From assembly GCA_002404995.1 (NCBI GenBank), contig DHKY01000014.1:148097-212096 (forward strand): 64,000 bases of DNA. Direction: 5' to 3'. Both the position numbers and the translations under genes were made by a program. Shown one piece after another: positions 1 through 9,563 of this stretch. The notes under the pieces were generated by a model. The model had not been told where the DNA came from. It worked only from the letters and a program-made list of their open reading frames with translations, and ran no database searches. The stretch's first letter is position 1. Each line of letters starts with the position of its first letter. The DNA is from Caryophanales bacterium UBA4682. GTDB lineage: Bacteria > Bacillota_I > Bacilli_A > RFN20 > CAG-288.

Positions 1-1476
1 AAGTATTCAGCCTCTTATGCACCTCGTTACTATATCGAGATTGACGGAACGAGGTATCATCCGACCATCGAAGGAACTGCCTATGTCAATTCCTTTAGTA
101 TTGAATTCACTATGCCAAGCAAAGATGTTACCATCAATTTATCCTTTGCCTACAATTCCATCGATAGTGAAAAAGGACACCATGTCACTCTGGAAGAGAA
201 TGAATATGTCTCATTGATTGGATATGATAAGGACCAGTCCTACACTTCCTTCTCCGGAAAGCTTCTCCGTCAGACCGGATACAAAGTCACAAGTGTCAAA
301 GTCAAAATCGGAGATGGGGAATATAAAGAACAGCTTTCCAACTATACTAAGTTCAATCCTGACAATCTTCTTAGCCTCTCGATTTATTCAATAACCGCAG
401 ATGTTTCAATCCAGGTCGAAGGAAGTTTCACTGGTGCGAAAAAGATTTCCTATGTCAACTTGGAAGCCGTAACAATTAGCAGCGGATACTATACAGAAGC
501 TACCGAGGGGGATACGATTTCCGTTACCTATAAGGTTTCTCCGAAATATACATTAGATGGCAAGCCAACTCTTACCGGTACCACTGTTCCGGACAGCGAC
601 TATCAGACTGGGTATTTCAAATATACGGTTGGAACCGAAGACATCCAGATTACCTTCCCTGCTATAGAAAACGGACAGATTGAAGTGCTCCAGAACAATG
701 ATCTCGAATCCTGTAAGATTCTTGTCAACAGCACAGAGACAAACTATTGCGGAGCAGGAAAGAACTTCACGCTCTATCCGGTTGCTAAAGAAGGCAAGGT
801 CGTAACTGCAGCAAGAGTTATTCAGGATGATGGAACCAAAGGCGAATTCGAGGACGCCGTGGAAGATGCCTCCGGAAAGATTGCTATCAGTCTCACAATG
901 CCGAAATCAGGAAACTGCAAGGTAGAAGTAAAGACTCAGGATGGAATCGTGATTACGAATGAAGCAGCTGACAACGGAACGCTGACGCTTTACCGGAACA
1001 CTTATCTCAAAGGTGACCAAGTCAATTTCTATGTGACACCTTCTTCTAAGCTCTTTTCTTTCGAAAAGCTCATCAACGCCGACACTCAAGAAGAAATCGC
1101 AACCACAAGGAACGGATCCATTGGTTACTTCATCAGGCCTGACGTTGCTAGCCTGAAGATCAAGGCTGTCTTCTCTAAGGCGGCTACAATTTCCGTTTTC
1201 TTCGAAGGATTCGATTCTGCAGACCTGGATAGTTACTCAGTCTATGGCAATCAAACCGGAACAACCTATAACGCAAATCTGACTTCCGCTGAGTTCCTCG
1301 AGAACGAGACAATCTTTGTCTCTGCCTATTTGAAGGATTCTTCAACCAAGGCGCTCCATATCTATAAAACGGTCAATGGTGTGGAGAGTGAAGTCACAAG
1401 AAGTTTCATAAACTATCAGATTCTGGCAGAAAAAGGATTGACTAAGATTTCTGTCAAAGTCACTGCCAAAGCATAG
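1..1476 (+). CDS. C-terminal part of a large repetitive surface protein (5' end outside window)
   Basis: The reading frame is open from base 1, with no stop before the first in-frame ATG at 112, so this is the 3' part of a longer gene. The visible ~491 residues are beta-rich, Thr/Ser/Asn-rich modules of roughly 80-100 residues. Several modules end in a strand resembling 'FTMPSKDVTI' or 'LTMPKSGNCKVEV', a pattern common in bacterial Ig-like or InlB-type extracellular repeats. No catalytic motif, LPXTG signal or C-terminal membrane helix is visible, and the protein ends '...ISVKVTAKA'. It is probably an extracellular or lipid-anchored surface protein. The next gene, a lipoprotein, starts 43 bases downstream behind its own strong ribosome binding site. 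The function is unknown. Confidence 0.8.
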   Translation, partial: KYSASYAPRYYIEIDGTRYHPTIEGTAYVNSFSIEFTMPSKDVTINLSFAYNSIDSEKGHHVTLEENEYVSLIGYDKDQSYTSFSGKLLRQTGYKVTSVKVKIGDGEYKEQLSNYTKFNPDNLLSLSIYSITADVSIQVEGSFTGAKKISYVNLEAVTISSGYYTEATEGDTISVTYKVSPKYTLDGKPTLTGTTVPDSDYQTGYFKYTVGTEDIQITFPAIENGQIEVLQNNDLESCKILVNSTETNYCGAGKNFTLYPVAKEGKVVTAARVIQDDGTKGEFEDAVEDASGKIAISLTMPKSGNCKVEVKTQDGIVITNEAADNGTLTLYRNTYLKGDQVNFYVTPSSKLFSFEKLINADTQEEIATTRNGSIGYFIRPDVASLKIKAVFSKAATISVFFEGFDSADLDSYSVYGNQTGTTYNANLTSAEFLENETIFVSAYLKDSSTKALHIYKTVNGVESEVTRSFINYQILAEKGLTKISVKVTAKA

Positions 1477-1518
1477 ACAATCTGTCTAGATGGCAGATAC
1501 TAAGGAGGTAAATTGAAA

Positions 1519-3297
1519 ATGAACGTAAAGCACTATTTCCTTCCATTGCTCTCTCTTCTGCTTTTAGCTTCCTGCAACGGAAATAAAGATTCCACGACAG
1601 AGAAACCAAGCAATTCATTGAGTGACGTCCTTCCTTCCGTAAGCAACAGCAGTTCACAGCCAAGCACAGAACCAGGGAAAAGCGAAGAAGAGTATTTTTC
1701 TGATTTTCTTTTCGGCCTGAAAAAAGGATTTTTCTTCGAAGGAAAGAACTACTATAAGACAGATACCGGCTACAGCAATTACTGCCTGGATGTGAAAGTC
1801 AAAGAGGACGGATACGAATTTGTCCGCTATGACAGCAAACAGGATGAAGAACCTAACCGGGACAGTGTCATGGTTTCCTACTTCTATACCTATGACAAGG
1901 ATCTGAGGGTCCCTTATGTCAGTGAACCGATTCTCGATATCAATAACACAATCGACTATGAACCAGCACCGATTGGAGACAACGGAGAGGCCGTGAAATG
2001 GAACGATTCGAGTTATGTGAATCTTTTTCAAAGTCTGGCAGCAGATGACTTCACCTTAGAAGATGAGGTTTTCTCCTTGGATACCTCAAAAAAATCGGTA
2101 CAAGCCCTGCTTCCGAAATTTGCAGAGCAGTTCTATCCGAAGAACCCGGGTTTCACTGTCAAAAGTCTTTCCTTCATCTTTGATAAAGATACCAAGGAAT
2201 TCGCTTTCCAAAGGAAGTTCAACCCTTATGGATTCTTCTCAAAACAGATTCAGACCATCTCAGGAAAGATTACTGCCGGAAATGCTTTCACCTTTGACCG
2301 GGAGGTGAAAGTCCTAGAAGGAGAAGAGAAAGAAGAACTGAAGCACGCATTCGATAAGCTGAAGAATCACAGCTATAGTTTCGAAGATACTATCTACACT
2401 CCGTCCTCGGATTCTCAGTCCTTAGTGGAAGACAACAGAAGTGAGGGAAAAACAGACGGAAAAAGTCTTATCATCAGCACGGAATCGGATGGTATCGAGA
2501 ATAATTTCCTCTACCAGGCAAAGGAAAACAACAGGATCCAGCAAGCTGTGAAGCTAAACGGAAGCTACTATGCCTATCATGATCCTGTCAGCGCGAAAGT
2601 TGCATCCCTGCTTCCTTCTTTCGACAGGTCAACGCTCTTCTTTGATAAGAAAGAGGGGGAAGAGAAAACCTATGTTTACAATAAAAAGGCAAGGTTCTCA
2701 AAGACAAAAACCTACAACAGGGACGGCGAAGGAAGAATCGTTTCAGAAAGGACAGTTCGTCTGCTTGACAACGGAGTGAAGTTCAATATCAATTTCGAAT
2801 ATCCGCAAAGCACAGAGGAGATTGTTTATACCTATTCGGAAGAAGAAGATATTGCAAACACTATCGAAGTAAAGGAGGATTGCAGCGAACTAAAGACCTC
2901 TGATTTAGTCGCAGGATACAAAGAAAATCTAAAGAATGTCATTGCCTTATTAGGATCAAAGGAAAATCTGGACCTTATTCCTGTCCTAGGCGGCAAAGAA
3001 TCAATTTGCGGTCTATACTACTCGGATGGAGTCGACTCCGAAGGAGAAGTAACAAAGGAACGCTACTACGGATTAGAATATCGACTTGCCAAAGGAACTG
3101 AGCTAACAAAGACTCAGACATTGGAAACAAAGCTGGAAGCCAATGGATTCACCCACAGCGAAACAGTCGGAACCATCTTCGGTGGGGATTACTACACTAG
3201 AACAATCCAAGTAGGCGGAGAAGACAAGACCAGGGGATTGGAAGTCGGCTATTCGACTCTCTATTCCACGTTAGCTATTGCTCTAAGCTGCAAGTAG
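1519..3297 (+). CDS. Lipoprotein of unknown function (592 aa)
   Basis: The N-terminus MNVKHYFLPLLSLLLLASC is a type II signal peptide with lipobox LASC, so the protein is exported and lipid-anchored on the outer face of the membrane. A Ser/Thr/Pro-rich spacer follows (about residues 20-55), then a large acidic domain without a recognised motif. ATG 1519 is chosen because GGAGG at 1504-1508 is 10 bases upstream. An in-frame TTG at 1513 would leave only 4 bases, too close. It lies just downstream of the surface-protein gene and ends in a hairpin terminator. Binding or catalytic role not recognised. Confidence 0.85.
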   Translation: MNVKHYFLPLLSLLLLASCNGNKDSTTEKPSNSLSDVLPSVSNSSSQPSTEPGKSEEEYFSDFLFGLKKGFFFEGKNYYKTDTGYSNYCLDVKVKEDGYEFVRYDSKQDEEPNRDSVMVSYFYTYDKDLRVPYVSEPILDINNTIDYEPAPIGDNGEAVKWNDSSYVNLFQSLAADDFTLEDEVFSLDTSKKSVQALLPKFAEQFYPKNPGFTVKSLSFIFDKDTKEFAFQRKFNPYGFFSKQIQTISGKITAGNAFTFDREVKVLEGEEKEELKHAFDKLKNHSYSFEDTIYTPSSDSQSLVEDNRSEGKTDGKSLIISTESDGIENNFLYQAKENNRIQQAVKLNGSYYAYHDPVSAKVASLLPSFDRSTLFFDKKEGEEKTYVYNKKARFSKTKTYNRDGEGRIVSERTVRLLDNGVKFNINFEYPQSTEEIVYTYSEEEDIANTIEVKEDCSELKTSDLVAGYKENLKNVIALLGSKENLDLIPVLGGKESICGLYYSDGVDSEGEVTKERYYGLEYRLAKGTELTKTQTLETKLEANGFTHSETVGTIFGGDYYTRTIQVGGEDKTRGLEVGYSTLYSTLAIALSCK

Positions 3298-3303
3298 GAC
3301 AAG

Positions 3304-3336
3304 ACAGCCTTGGAAATCTTCCTTGGCTGTTTTTTA
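3304..3336 (+). terminator. Rho-independent terminator
   Basis: ACAGCC pairs with GGCTGT, and inside a TT/TT internal loop GGAA pairs with TTCC. A run of six T follows immediately. It lies 7 bases after the stop of the 1519-3297 lipoprotein gene. Confidence 0.85.
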
Positions 3337-3509
3337 TTGGCAACTCTAAGGAACAAAAATCTATTGCAGAGAAAAACAAAAGGTAGGATTTTTTGCAGGT
3401 TCCCATGGAGATATAATTTCATCGATTCAAGTTTTGAAACAGAATTAAAAGTGTTTTAATTTTTTTGTTCATCTTTAGTTAGAAGAAACTGATTTTAAAA
3501 GAGGTTTTC

Positions 3510-4130
3510 TTAATGAATAAAGTTCAGATGGTGGGTGTGTTCTGTCTCTGGAAGAGAGATTCCTTCTTTCTTTCCAGCTTCCCTGCATTTCAGAATATAA
3601 GACCTGTTCAAAGCAAGGTTCCGCCTTGTCTGTAAGCCTTCCTCATCCCTTTTGGCTTCCCCCTTCTTACAGCCAAAGACATTGTTCCAATAGCTGGATC
3701 CAACAAGGAACCTATTCGAAATCGTAGCGTATTTGTTCAAGACATCAAATGTTGTGCTAGTTCCTGCTCTTCTGGCAACGGCAATCGAAGCTGCAGGCTT
3801 ATAACGGAAAGCAACGGGGCAAGAATAAAAAGCCCGGTCTAGCAAAGAAAGAATTCGTCCAGAGGGATGAGCATAGTAGACAGGGGAGCCAAAGACAAAG
3901 CCGTCGGCTTCTTTTGCCTTTTTGATAAATTCATTACAGATATCGTCTTTAAAGATACAACCATCCTTAGTGCACTTGTTGCATCCGATACAATCACGGA
4001 TTGGTTTTACCTCGATTTGAAAAATCTCTGTTTCGATTCCTTCTTTTTCGAGTTGTCTGCTGATTTCCTCCAGTGCAACCCTTGTGTTGCCATCGGTATG
4101 GATTGAACCATTCAATAAAAGAACTTTCAT
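3510..4130 (-). CDS. NAD(P)H-dependent FMN reductase / flavodoxin-like fold iron-sulfur flavoprotein
   Basis: A 206-residue flavodoxin-fold oxidoreductase. The N-terminal LLLNGSIHTDGNT is the FMN phosphate-binding loop. IRDCIGCNKCTKDGCIFKDD is the cysteine-rich loop typical of NADPH-dependent FMN reductases with a possible Fe-S or regulatory cysteine cluster. GSPVYYAHPSG contacts the flavin. ARRAGTSTTFDVLNKYA and the LQTMRNLALNMSYILKC helix match the family closely. AGG (3624-3626, complement) falls on the conserved Met of LQTM-R, and the next codon, CGG, on the conserved Arg. The product is cytoplasmic. The 4148-5968 gene starts upstream on the same strand, with a 17-base gap, so the two may be co-transcribed. 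Confidence 0.88.
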   Translation of the reverse strand: MKVLLLNGSIHTDGNTRVALEEISRQLEKEGIETEIFQIEVKPIRDCIGCNKCTKDGCIFKDDICNEFIKKAKEADGFVFGSPVYYAHPSGRILSLLDRAFYSCPVAFRYKPAASIAVARRAGTSTTFDVLNKYATISNRFLVGSSYWNNVFGCKKGEAKRDEEGLQTRRNLALNRSYILKCREAGKKEGISLPETEHTHHLNFIH

Positions 4131-4147
4131 CTCTGTTTCTTTCCTTT

Positions 4148-5968
4148 CTATTCCTTCAGCATTGTTCCTGCCTCGCCCGCCTCTCCTTGTACTAAAACAA
4201 TGGGATATTCTTCGCTTTGGATAAATCGACTAAGAGTATATTTGGCATTTTCGATTTTAATTTCATATCCCGCTTCATTCGGAAGAATGCAGCGAAGCCT
4301 GTTGTTCTCTATCTTACAGGAAAGAATTGAATCATCGGAGATTGATCCCTGACTGACTTCAAGGCAGATCTTGTTCTCTTTCTTGATTGTGAGGACCGTG
4401 TTATCCGAAAAGTCATCGAGAGTAAGCATAAAATGAGTACCTGTACTATCGAAGGTATCAATATCCTTTGTGAAGTTCGGATCTTCGCTCCTGAGATGGC
4501 TTAAGCAAAGCTCCGGATAGTGAGCAGACCCGATTGCTTTGATATTGTCCCTGCTTAAAAAAGTAGGGAAGTAATCCCTGTGGTGATACAAGACCTTTAC
4601 AATGGCGAAGAATAAGGATTTCAGGGAAGTACTTAACATCGAATAGTTTAAATCAATGTCAAAGTCCTTCAACGTATCGTGAAGAATCAGAATGAGTTCG
4701 TTTGCAAAAGCCACTGGATCCGAAGTAAGAAGAGCGAAGAGATAATCAATATCCGATTGATAGAGAATCGTGCGGACCAAAGCAAGTCCGATGGATATCC
4801 TAGACGACTTTGGATTTCCGTTTCGATAGACGGTTTCGAAAATCAAGCGCAGTCCGGACTGGAATTTTTCAACATAGTATTGCAAGGAAGGAATTCCGTA
4901 ATAGACAAGTTCATTGATGAAATCATTTAGGAAAAGACCAGAAGTCCATCGGTTGGTCTGTTTCTTTCCCTGTATTAGACTATCGTTCCTTGCAAAAGAA
5001 GAAATCTTGTATTCACCGAGAACAGAGTAGTTCTGCCTGTTCTTATAGTAATCAAGGACTTTTCCAATGCAGGAAGAATAATTCGGATTCAAAGCTGGAT
5101 CGACTAGATAATGGTCAACGCCATAACGTGTAAAATGGGTTGCGCTCCTTGCGACCTTAGGAACTGGGTCATTGAAGTTCACGATATTATGGATATTATC
5201 GTAGAAATCAGAGCGGGGCGAGACCTCTTCTAAGAAAGAGGCCCCCTGCGGGGGTTCAAAGCAATAGGAGTAAAGGTCTTCCCGTGCTAGGGTAGCTTTG
5301 GTTTTGAACAGATATGGACTATCTTTGATCCTCTGATCAATTCTGCCGGAGAAAAGATTATTCGTGGCTCCGCCACGGGAATATCCAACTGTCCAGACTT
5401 TTACTTTCCCAGTAATATTCTTCTGTTTGATATAATCCTCAAAGCTATTCAAGTAGATGGTGGAAGCTTCAAAAAAGCCTTGTGCCTGTTTCTGCTTTGT
5501 GCCATCCCCGAGAGTAAAGTTGCTTGCCCACTCCTGTTCATAGTTTCCGCCGCGTACTCCACAGGCAATAAGGGTATAATCACCCAATTTCTTGTTTGCG
5601 AAAACTGCACCAAGTGAATCTGTAGAAGGCTTCTGCTTATAGAAGACATTAGTATCGAAGTCCTTGAATCCGCTCTTGGTCAGGAATTCCTCTGCGTTAC
5701 GGTATCGCTTTTCGTAATCGTTTGCACTTCCGTTCCGGTTTGATCCAAAACAGGAAAGTGCAAAAGACAATGAGCAAGTGGAAAGACTTGAATTATAGTT
5801 TATGGAACTAGAATCAAAATAGCTGTCCTTATAGCAGTATTTTCCTTGGTAATCCGTCTGGGTTCCTTGGCTGTAGTGGAAAGATTTCCTTTCATCCTGC
5901 TTTCTTTCGCAGGATGCAAGAAACAAAGACAGCCTAAGAGGAAGTAAGACAAGTTTATTCTTTTTCAC
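4148..5968 (-). CDS. Lipoprotein with lipase-like alpha/beta-hydrolase domain
   Basis: A 606-residue lipoprotein. MKKNKLVLLPLMLSLFLASC is a signal peptide with lipobox LASC; its hydrophobic core contains an AGG codon, which as Arg would disrupt it. The central segment VWTVGYSRGGATNNL is a GxSxG nucleophile elbow within a lipase class 3/Mbeg1-like context, and a downstream VVNFNDPVPKV segment may supply the catalytic Asp. The C-terminal ~150 residues, after about 450, look like a separate beta domain. It probably acts on an ester outside the cell; the substrate is unknown. The protein is longer than typical class 3 lipases. Confidence 0.75.
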   Translation of the reverse strand: MKKNKLVLLPLRLSLFLASCERKQDERKSFHYSQGTQTDYQGKYCYKDSYFDSSSINYNSSLSTCSLSFALSCFGSNRNGSANDYEKRYRNAEEFLTKSGFKDFDTNVFYKQKPSTDSLGAVFANKKLGDYTLIACGVRGGNYEQEWASNFTLGDGTKQKQAQGFFEASTIYLNSFEDYIKQKNITGKVKVWTVGYSRGGATNNLFSGRIDQRIKDSPYLFKTKATLAREDLYSYCFEPPQGASFLEEVSPRSDFYDNIHNIVNFNDPVPKVARSATHFTRYGVDHYLVDPALNPNYSSCIGKVLDYYKNRQNYSVLGEYKISSFARNDSLIQGKKQTNRWTSGLFLNDFINELVYYGIPSLQYYVEKFQSGLRLIFETVYRNGNPKSSRISIGLALVRTILYQSDIDYLFALLTSDPVAFANELILILHDTLKDFDIDLNYSMLSTSLKSLFFAIVKVLYHHRDYFPTFLSRDNIKAIGSAHYPELCLSHLRSEDPNFTKDIDTFDSTGTHFMLTLDDFSDNTVLTIKKENKICLEVSQGSISDDSILSCKIENNRLRCILPNEAGYEIKIENAKYTLSRFIQSEEYPIVLVQGEAGEAGTMLKE

Positions 5969-6093
5969 AAGTTAAATTTTATCAGATACTGATGGTGTTA
6001 GATACAAAACAAGGGAAAAACTAAAATTTAATCCGCTTGTTCCTCATTCTTTTCAACCTAAGAAAAGAAAGGAATGATATACTTTTCTTATTC

Positions 6094-8145
6094 ATGGATC
6101 AAATCATCTCATATAACCTTTTCCTTTATAGGAAGAGAAAGGAAAGGAAGCTTAGCCGCTGGAAATTCGCACGCTATCTTTCGCTTTCTCCTTTCTTTTA
6201 TCATTTCTATGAAAAAGGCTATCTCTGTCCTGGCAAAAAGAGCATCCAGAAGATTTCTAATGCACTAAAAATAGATTTTGCCCCTTACACTGAAGGAGTC
6301 CGCTCCTACCCAACGGAAACAGAAAAAGAAAAGAAGCCAAAGTTTCTCATCAAGCTTCTTTCTTCGTTTACCTTACGATTGATTCTCTTCATTCTTACCA
6401 TCCTCTCCTTGGCAACCTGTATTACCGGTTTTACGCTTTCGAACTATACTAAGAACCATGTCCGGGACTTCTATGGCGAAAGCTATCTTGATTTCGTAGA
6501 CACTGTCCGAAGCAAAGGAGATTACACTTTTTCCCTGCTCCATGAAATCCGGCGTCCCTGCATCAAGCAAAGCGATGAAAGCAAAACAGCTATCATTGTC
6601 GTCTCAAACGAAGACGAATCCTTACGAGTGATAAATGCCTATCTGAACTACAAGAATGGGAAAGAGAGTACTCTTTACTTCCTCGGAAAAGAAACAACCA
6701 GCTACCTCTCAGTACTAAAAGTCGAATACTCCAATTATGAAACCGGAGAGAAGCTCACAGGTTCCTTTACACGAGAGAACAATCAGTTCGTTCTTGATGA
6801 TTTCATTTATTCAAATGATGATAGTTTGATTGAACAAGGAAGCGAGCAATACAATAGTGCAAAAGAAAAATTTAGTCGCCATCTTTCCACGGTAAATGAA
6901 GATTTTAATTTGCTTATTAAGAAAAAAACCGGTCTTGATTATGATTTTTATTCCGGCTTGTTAACCGATCAATCCTATGGAGCTAAGAAAAACATCAAGG
7001 CGGAAATCATCTCTCTGATCAGGGCATGCCTTGGCGTAGTTCTTACTGGAACATGCCTCTTCGGGTTCCTTTATTGTTTCATAGAAGGAAAGAACAAGAA
7101 AGAAGTGGTTCTGTTTGAGAATGATAGGAATACCGCTTCTAGGTCACCAGAACTGAGTCGGGAAAGAAAGCCTAGGAAAAAGGATATCCGTTTCTTCCCT
7201 TTTATTCCTGAGACAATCTTTGAAATATTTGGCATCCTTCTGACCTTCTTTGGTTCCCTTCGCAGGGTCTATTATCTGCTGACCTTCTATTCAAGCAGTT
7301 CGCTTAATCCAAACGAGTTCAATTCTGTTCCACAGATGCTCTTTTCCTTTTTCACAGTCGGAAGGTTCCTGCTTTATTTCATAGATTTCGATATCTTCCT
7401 AGAAGACCGCCGCTCGGTTCGGAACATTTTCCTTTATGGAATCACCTTCTTCAGTTTGTACCTGCTGGAATGTACCTTGATTGACTATCTTTCCCGTACC
7501 CGCGGACTTGTCCTCTTAGCTACTTCCTACTATGTTATTCCGAACAATTTCGGAACTATCGCCTGCTACTTTCTGATCAGGCTTTTCCTCTTCAGGACAC
7601 CAAAATGGGCCTATACCAAAAAGAGAGTCATTGCCTATCGTCTTTTCAGTCTGATTCCGATTCTTTGGATTTTCGTATCCACCCTGATTTTCCAGAATTA
7701 CAAAGCCTGGGGACTAGAAAGGAACACCTGGGGACTCTACTTTTTCAATTCGGAACGTCCTCAGTTTTCGATTCTTTGCGTCAGCTACTTGGTAGGATTA
7801 TATTTCCTCCGTCTTTTCTATGAAAGAAAATACGGGAAAGAAAACGCAAAGCATTACTTCAACTCCAATCGCTTTTATTTCCAGAAGAACATACTGATCT
7901 GTCTTGTCATCTGTCTTTTAAGCCTGTCGGAATATCTGACCCGGAACTTTTCCTCTTTGCCAAAAGGAATCGGAGGCTATTGGCAGATTATTTATCTTGT
8001 GCCTTTCCTTCTCTTCTACCATCCACATTTAGGGAAACGAAACAAATTCGTCGATTATTTAACTTTGATTCTGTATTTCATCTTCTTCGGAATCGGATAC
8101 CTGTTTGTCGGACTGATTGCCTTTATATACTTCAGGGCAAGGTAA
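6094..8145 (+). CDS. XRE-type HTH protein with large multi-pass membrane region
   Basis: About 683 residues. The first ~65 (LFLYRKRKERKLSRWKFARYLSLS... SIQKISNALKIDF) resemble an XRE helix-turn-helix. A membrane segment follows (LILFILTILSLATCITGF), then a ~180-residue extracellular part rich in Tyr and Asp, and several further hydrophobic spans to the C-terminus. This is the layout of a membrane-bound sensor/regulator, but no enzymatic motif is seen. ATG 6094 lacks a well-spaced Shine-Dalgarno. A TATACT box at 6078-6083 lies only 10 bases before it, so the transcript may be nearly leaderless; a TTG at 6037 would add 19 residues. Function inferred only. Confidence 0.7.
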   Translation: MDQIISYNLFLYRKRKERKLSRWKFARYLSLSPFFYHFYEKGYLCPGKKSIQKISNALKIDFAPYTEGVRSYPTETEKEKKPKFLIKLLSSFTLRLILFILTILSLATCITGFTLSNYTKNHVRDFYGESYLDFVDTVRSKGDYTFSLLHEIRRPCIKQSDESKTAIIVVSNEDESLRVINAYLNYKNGKESTLYFLGKETTSYLSVLKVEYSNYETGEKLTGSFTRENNQFVLDDFIYSNDDSLIEQGSEQYNSAKEKFSRHLSTVNEDFNLLIKKKTGLDYDFYSGLLTDQSYGAKKNIKAEIISLIRACLGVVLTGTCLFGFLYCFIEGKNKKEVVLFENDRNTASRSPELSRERKPRKKDIRFFPFIPETIFEIFGILLTFFGSLRRVYYLLTFYSSSSLNPNEFNSVPQMLFSFFTVGRFLLYFIDFDIFLEDRRSVRNIFLYGITFFSLYLLECTLIDYLSRTRGLVLLATSYYVIPNNFGTIACYFLIRLFLFRTPKWAYTKKRVIAYRLFSLIPILWIFVSTLIFQNYKAWGLERNTWGLYFFNSERPQFSILCVSYLVGLYFLRLFYERKYGKENAKHYFNSNRFYFQKNILICLVICLLSLSEYLTRNFSSLPKGIGGYWQIIYLVPFLLFYHPHLGKRNKFVDYLTLILYFIFFGIGYLFVGLIAFIYFRAR

Positions 8146-8211
8146 TTTTTTCTTTGTCTGCCCGCCTTCTTGTCCTATAATGAAGTTATTACCTAAGGAG
8201 AATCATCAGAA

Positions 8212-8685
8212 ATGAAAAATGCATTCAAACTCTTGTCGCTCGGTTTATCCATTTTCAGCTTAGCTTCCTGCTCGGAAACCAAAGGCTACACCCTTTATAA
8301 AGCAAAATGGGAAAACGGAAAATACTTCGAAAGCTTCAACGAAAGCCTAACCAGCCAGAATAAAGTCTATGTTGCAATCGTCGATCTAAGCAACAGCAAC
8401 CAACTCGATTTAACGTTCGAAGCAAAAGACTTCTCCATCGCAGGGGAAGATAAGAAATCCTATTCCGCACTTTATTTTGTCACTTCTTATGGATTCAGCC
8501 AGTCTAGTCTGAACCCCGGCGGAAGGAGTGAAACGATTTCTTACATCAAGGAAAAGAAGGATACGGAGACTGCTTCCAAGAAGGAAAACACAATGGACAC
8601 CTTCCTCCTTGCCTTCGATGTCGAAATCGGAGACAGCTTCACCTTATCCTACAAGGACAGCGTCTTAAAGGAAATCGGAGAGTAA
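8212..8685 (+). CDS. Small lipoprotein (157 aa)
   Basis: The lipoprotein signal MKNAFKLLSLGLSIFSLASC is followed by a single ~130-residue beta domain. The domain looks like an immunoglobulin-type, DUF4352-like fold, with a strand pattern such as VYVAIVDLSNSNQLDLTF, but that is only a resemblance. An AAGGAGA ribosome binding site precedes the ATG. It is convergent with the sugar-transporter operon and shares a palindromic terminator with it. Function unknown; the product is predicted to be anchored outside the membrane. Confidence 0.82.
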   Translation: MKNAFKLLSLGLSIFSLASCSETKGYTLYKAKWENGKYFESFNESLTSQNKVYVAIVDLSNSNQLDLTFEAKDFSIAGEDKKSYSALYFVTSYGFSQSSLNPGGRSETISYIKEKKDTETASKKENTMDTFLLAFDVEIGDSFTLSYKDSVLKEIGE

Positions 8686-8704
8686 GACTTTTCATAACAA
8701 AAAG

Positions 8705-8735
8705 AGGCTTCTAGGTCGACCTAGAAGCCTTTTTT
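8705..8735. terminator. Bidirectional terminator between convergent genes
   Basis: A near-perfect palindrome, AGGCTTCTAGG-TCGA-CCTAGAAGCCT, is followed by Ts on the plus strand and preceded by As. It lies between the lipoprotein gene (plus) and the last gene of the transporter operon (minus), and can serve both. Confidence 0.88.
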
Positions 8736-9537
8736 AGTTTGATTCTTTTTCCTGCTTTTCTTCTTTTTCAATCTCTTCCGGTGATTTATGGATAAGATCA
8801 AGACGGAGATTTGCTTTCGGCTCATTCGGATTCTCTTCTTCTTCTATTTTCTCTGGATCATAGATGACATACTTATCCACCAAAGGATAGTCTGCCCTCC
8901 TCCTAGATAAGGTGACCCAGCTAAATTCGACAAGGACAAACAGGAGGAAACAGTATTCGAAGAAGAACACCGGCAGAAGGACAAGAACTACGAACGAGAA
9001 GAGAGAAATCAAGGACGACTTCCCGCCGCCGATAGCAAGAATAAAGGCATTCTTGACAATCGTCTTTGTCGGAAGATTCCTTCTCACCTTCCTTAAAGCA
9101 TAGTAACTAAAAACAACCGCCAGATAGCCTTGTAGGAAAACAGATGCAATCCAGGGAGCAATCCTCCTTGCATTGTTCTTAAAGTTGATCCTGCAGAAAA
9201 CAAAAAGATAACCAAGAGCCGCCTCAAGTCCTGCCAGAATCAGTCCGAAAAGAACATTTGCAAGATTGAAGTTCTTCTTGAATTTTTCAAAGAAAAGACG
9301 ATACCGTTTTTCCGTCTTATTCGCTAAATAATCATTGAAGCAATCGTTCCTAGCCACAAAAGCAGGACCGATTGTCACAATCCCTAAGGATACCAAGACA
9401 AAAAAGAAATTATAGATTACCCTGCTATCCGCATAACCGATCAGGATATTGATATAGTTAGCAAAAGGAGAGTCCTTCCGTGACAACGAATGATGGAAAA
9501 AGCTTTTCTTCTTTTTTTGTTCGTTTTTGTCAATCAT
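8734..9537 (-). CDS. DUF624 (YesL-like) membrane protein
   Basis: A 267-residue integral membrane protein with about five hydrophobic spans. The N-terminal segment, about residues 25-75, has the DUF624/YesL layout (YINILIGYADSMVIYNFFFVLVSLGIVTIGPAF). The hydrophilic loop KVMRNLPTKTIVKNAFILAI is characteristic of the family. The C-terminal ~50 residues are a charged Glu/Lys tail. GGAGG lies just upstream of the start. It is the last gene of the sugar ABC transporter operon, 26 bases after the ATPase. DUF624 proteins commonly accompany CUT1 transporters, but their exact role is unknown. Confidence 0.82.
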   Translation of the reverse strand: MIDKNEQKKKKSFFHHSLSRKDSPFANYINILIGYADSRVIYNFFFVLVSLGIVTIGPAFVARNDCFNDYLANKTEKRYRLFFEKFKKNFNLANVLFGLILAGLEAALGYLFVFCRINFKNNARRIAPWIASVFLQGYLAVVFSYYALRKVRRNLPTKTIVKNAFILAIGGGKSSLISLFSFVVLVLLPVFFFEYCFLLFVLVEFSWVTLSRRRADYPLVDKYVIYDPEKIEEEENPNEPKANLRLDLIHKSPEEIEKEEKQEKESN

Positions 9538-9563
9538 GAAGGGCCCTCCTAAGATAGATGGAT

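Noticed and set aside
5236..5260. GC-rich hairpin GCCCCCTGCGGGGGT as a terminator
   Set aside because: It is inside the lipase-like coding sequence (EPPQGAS) and no T-run follows.
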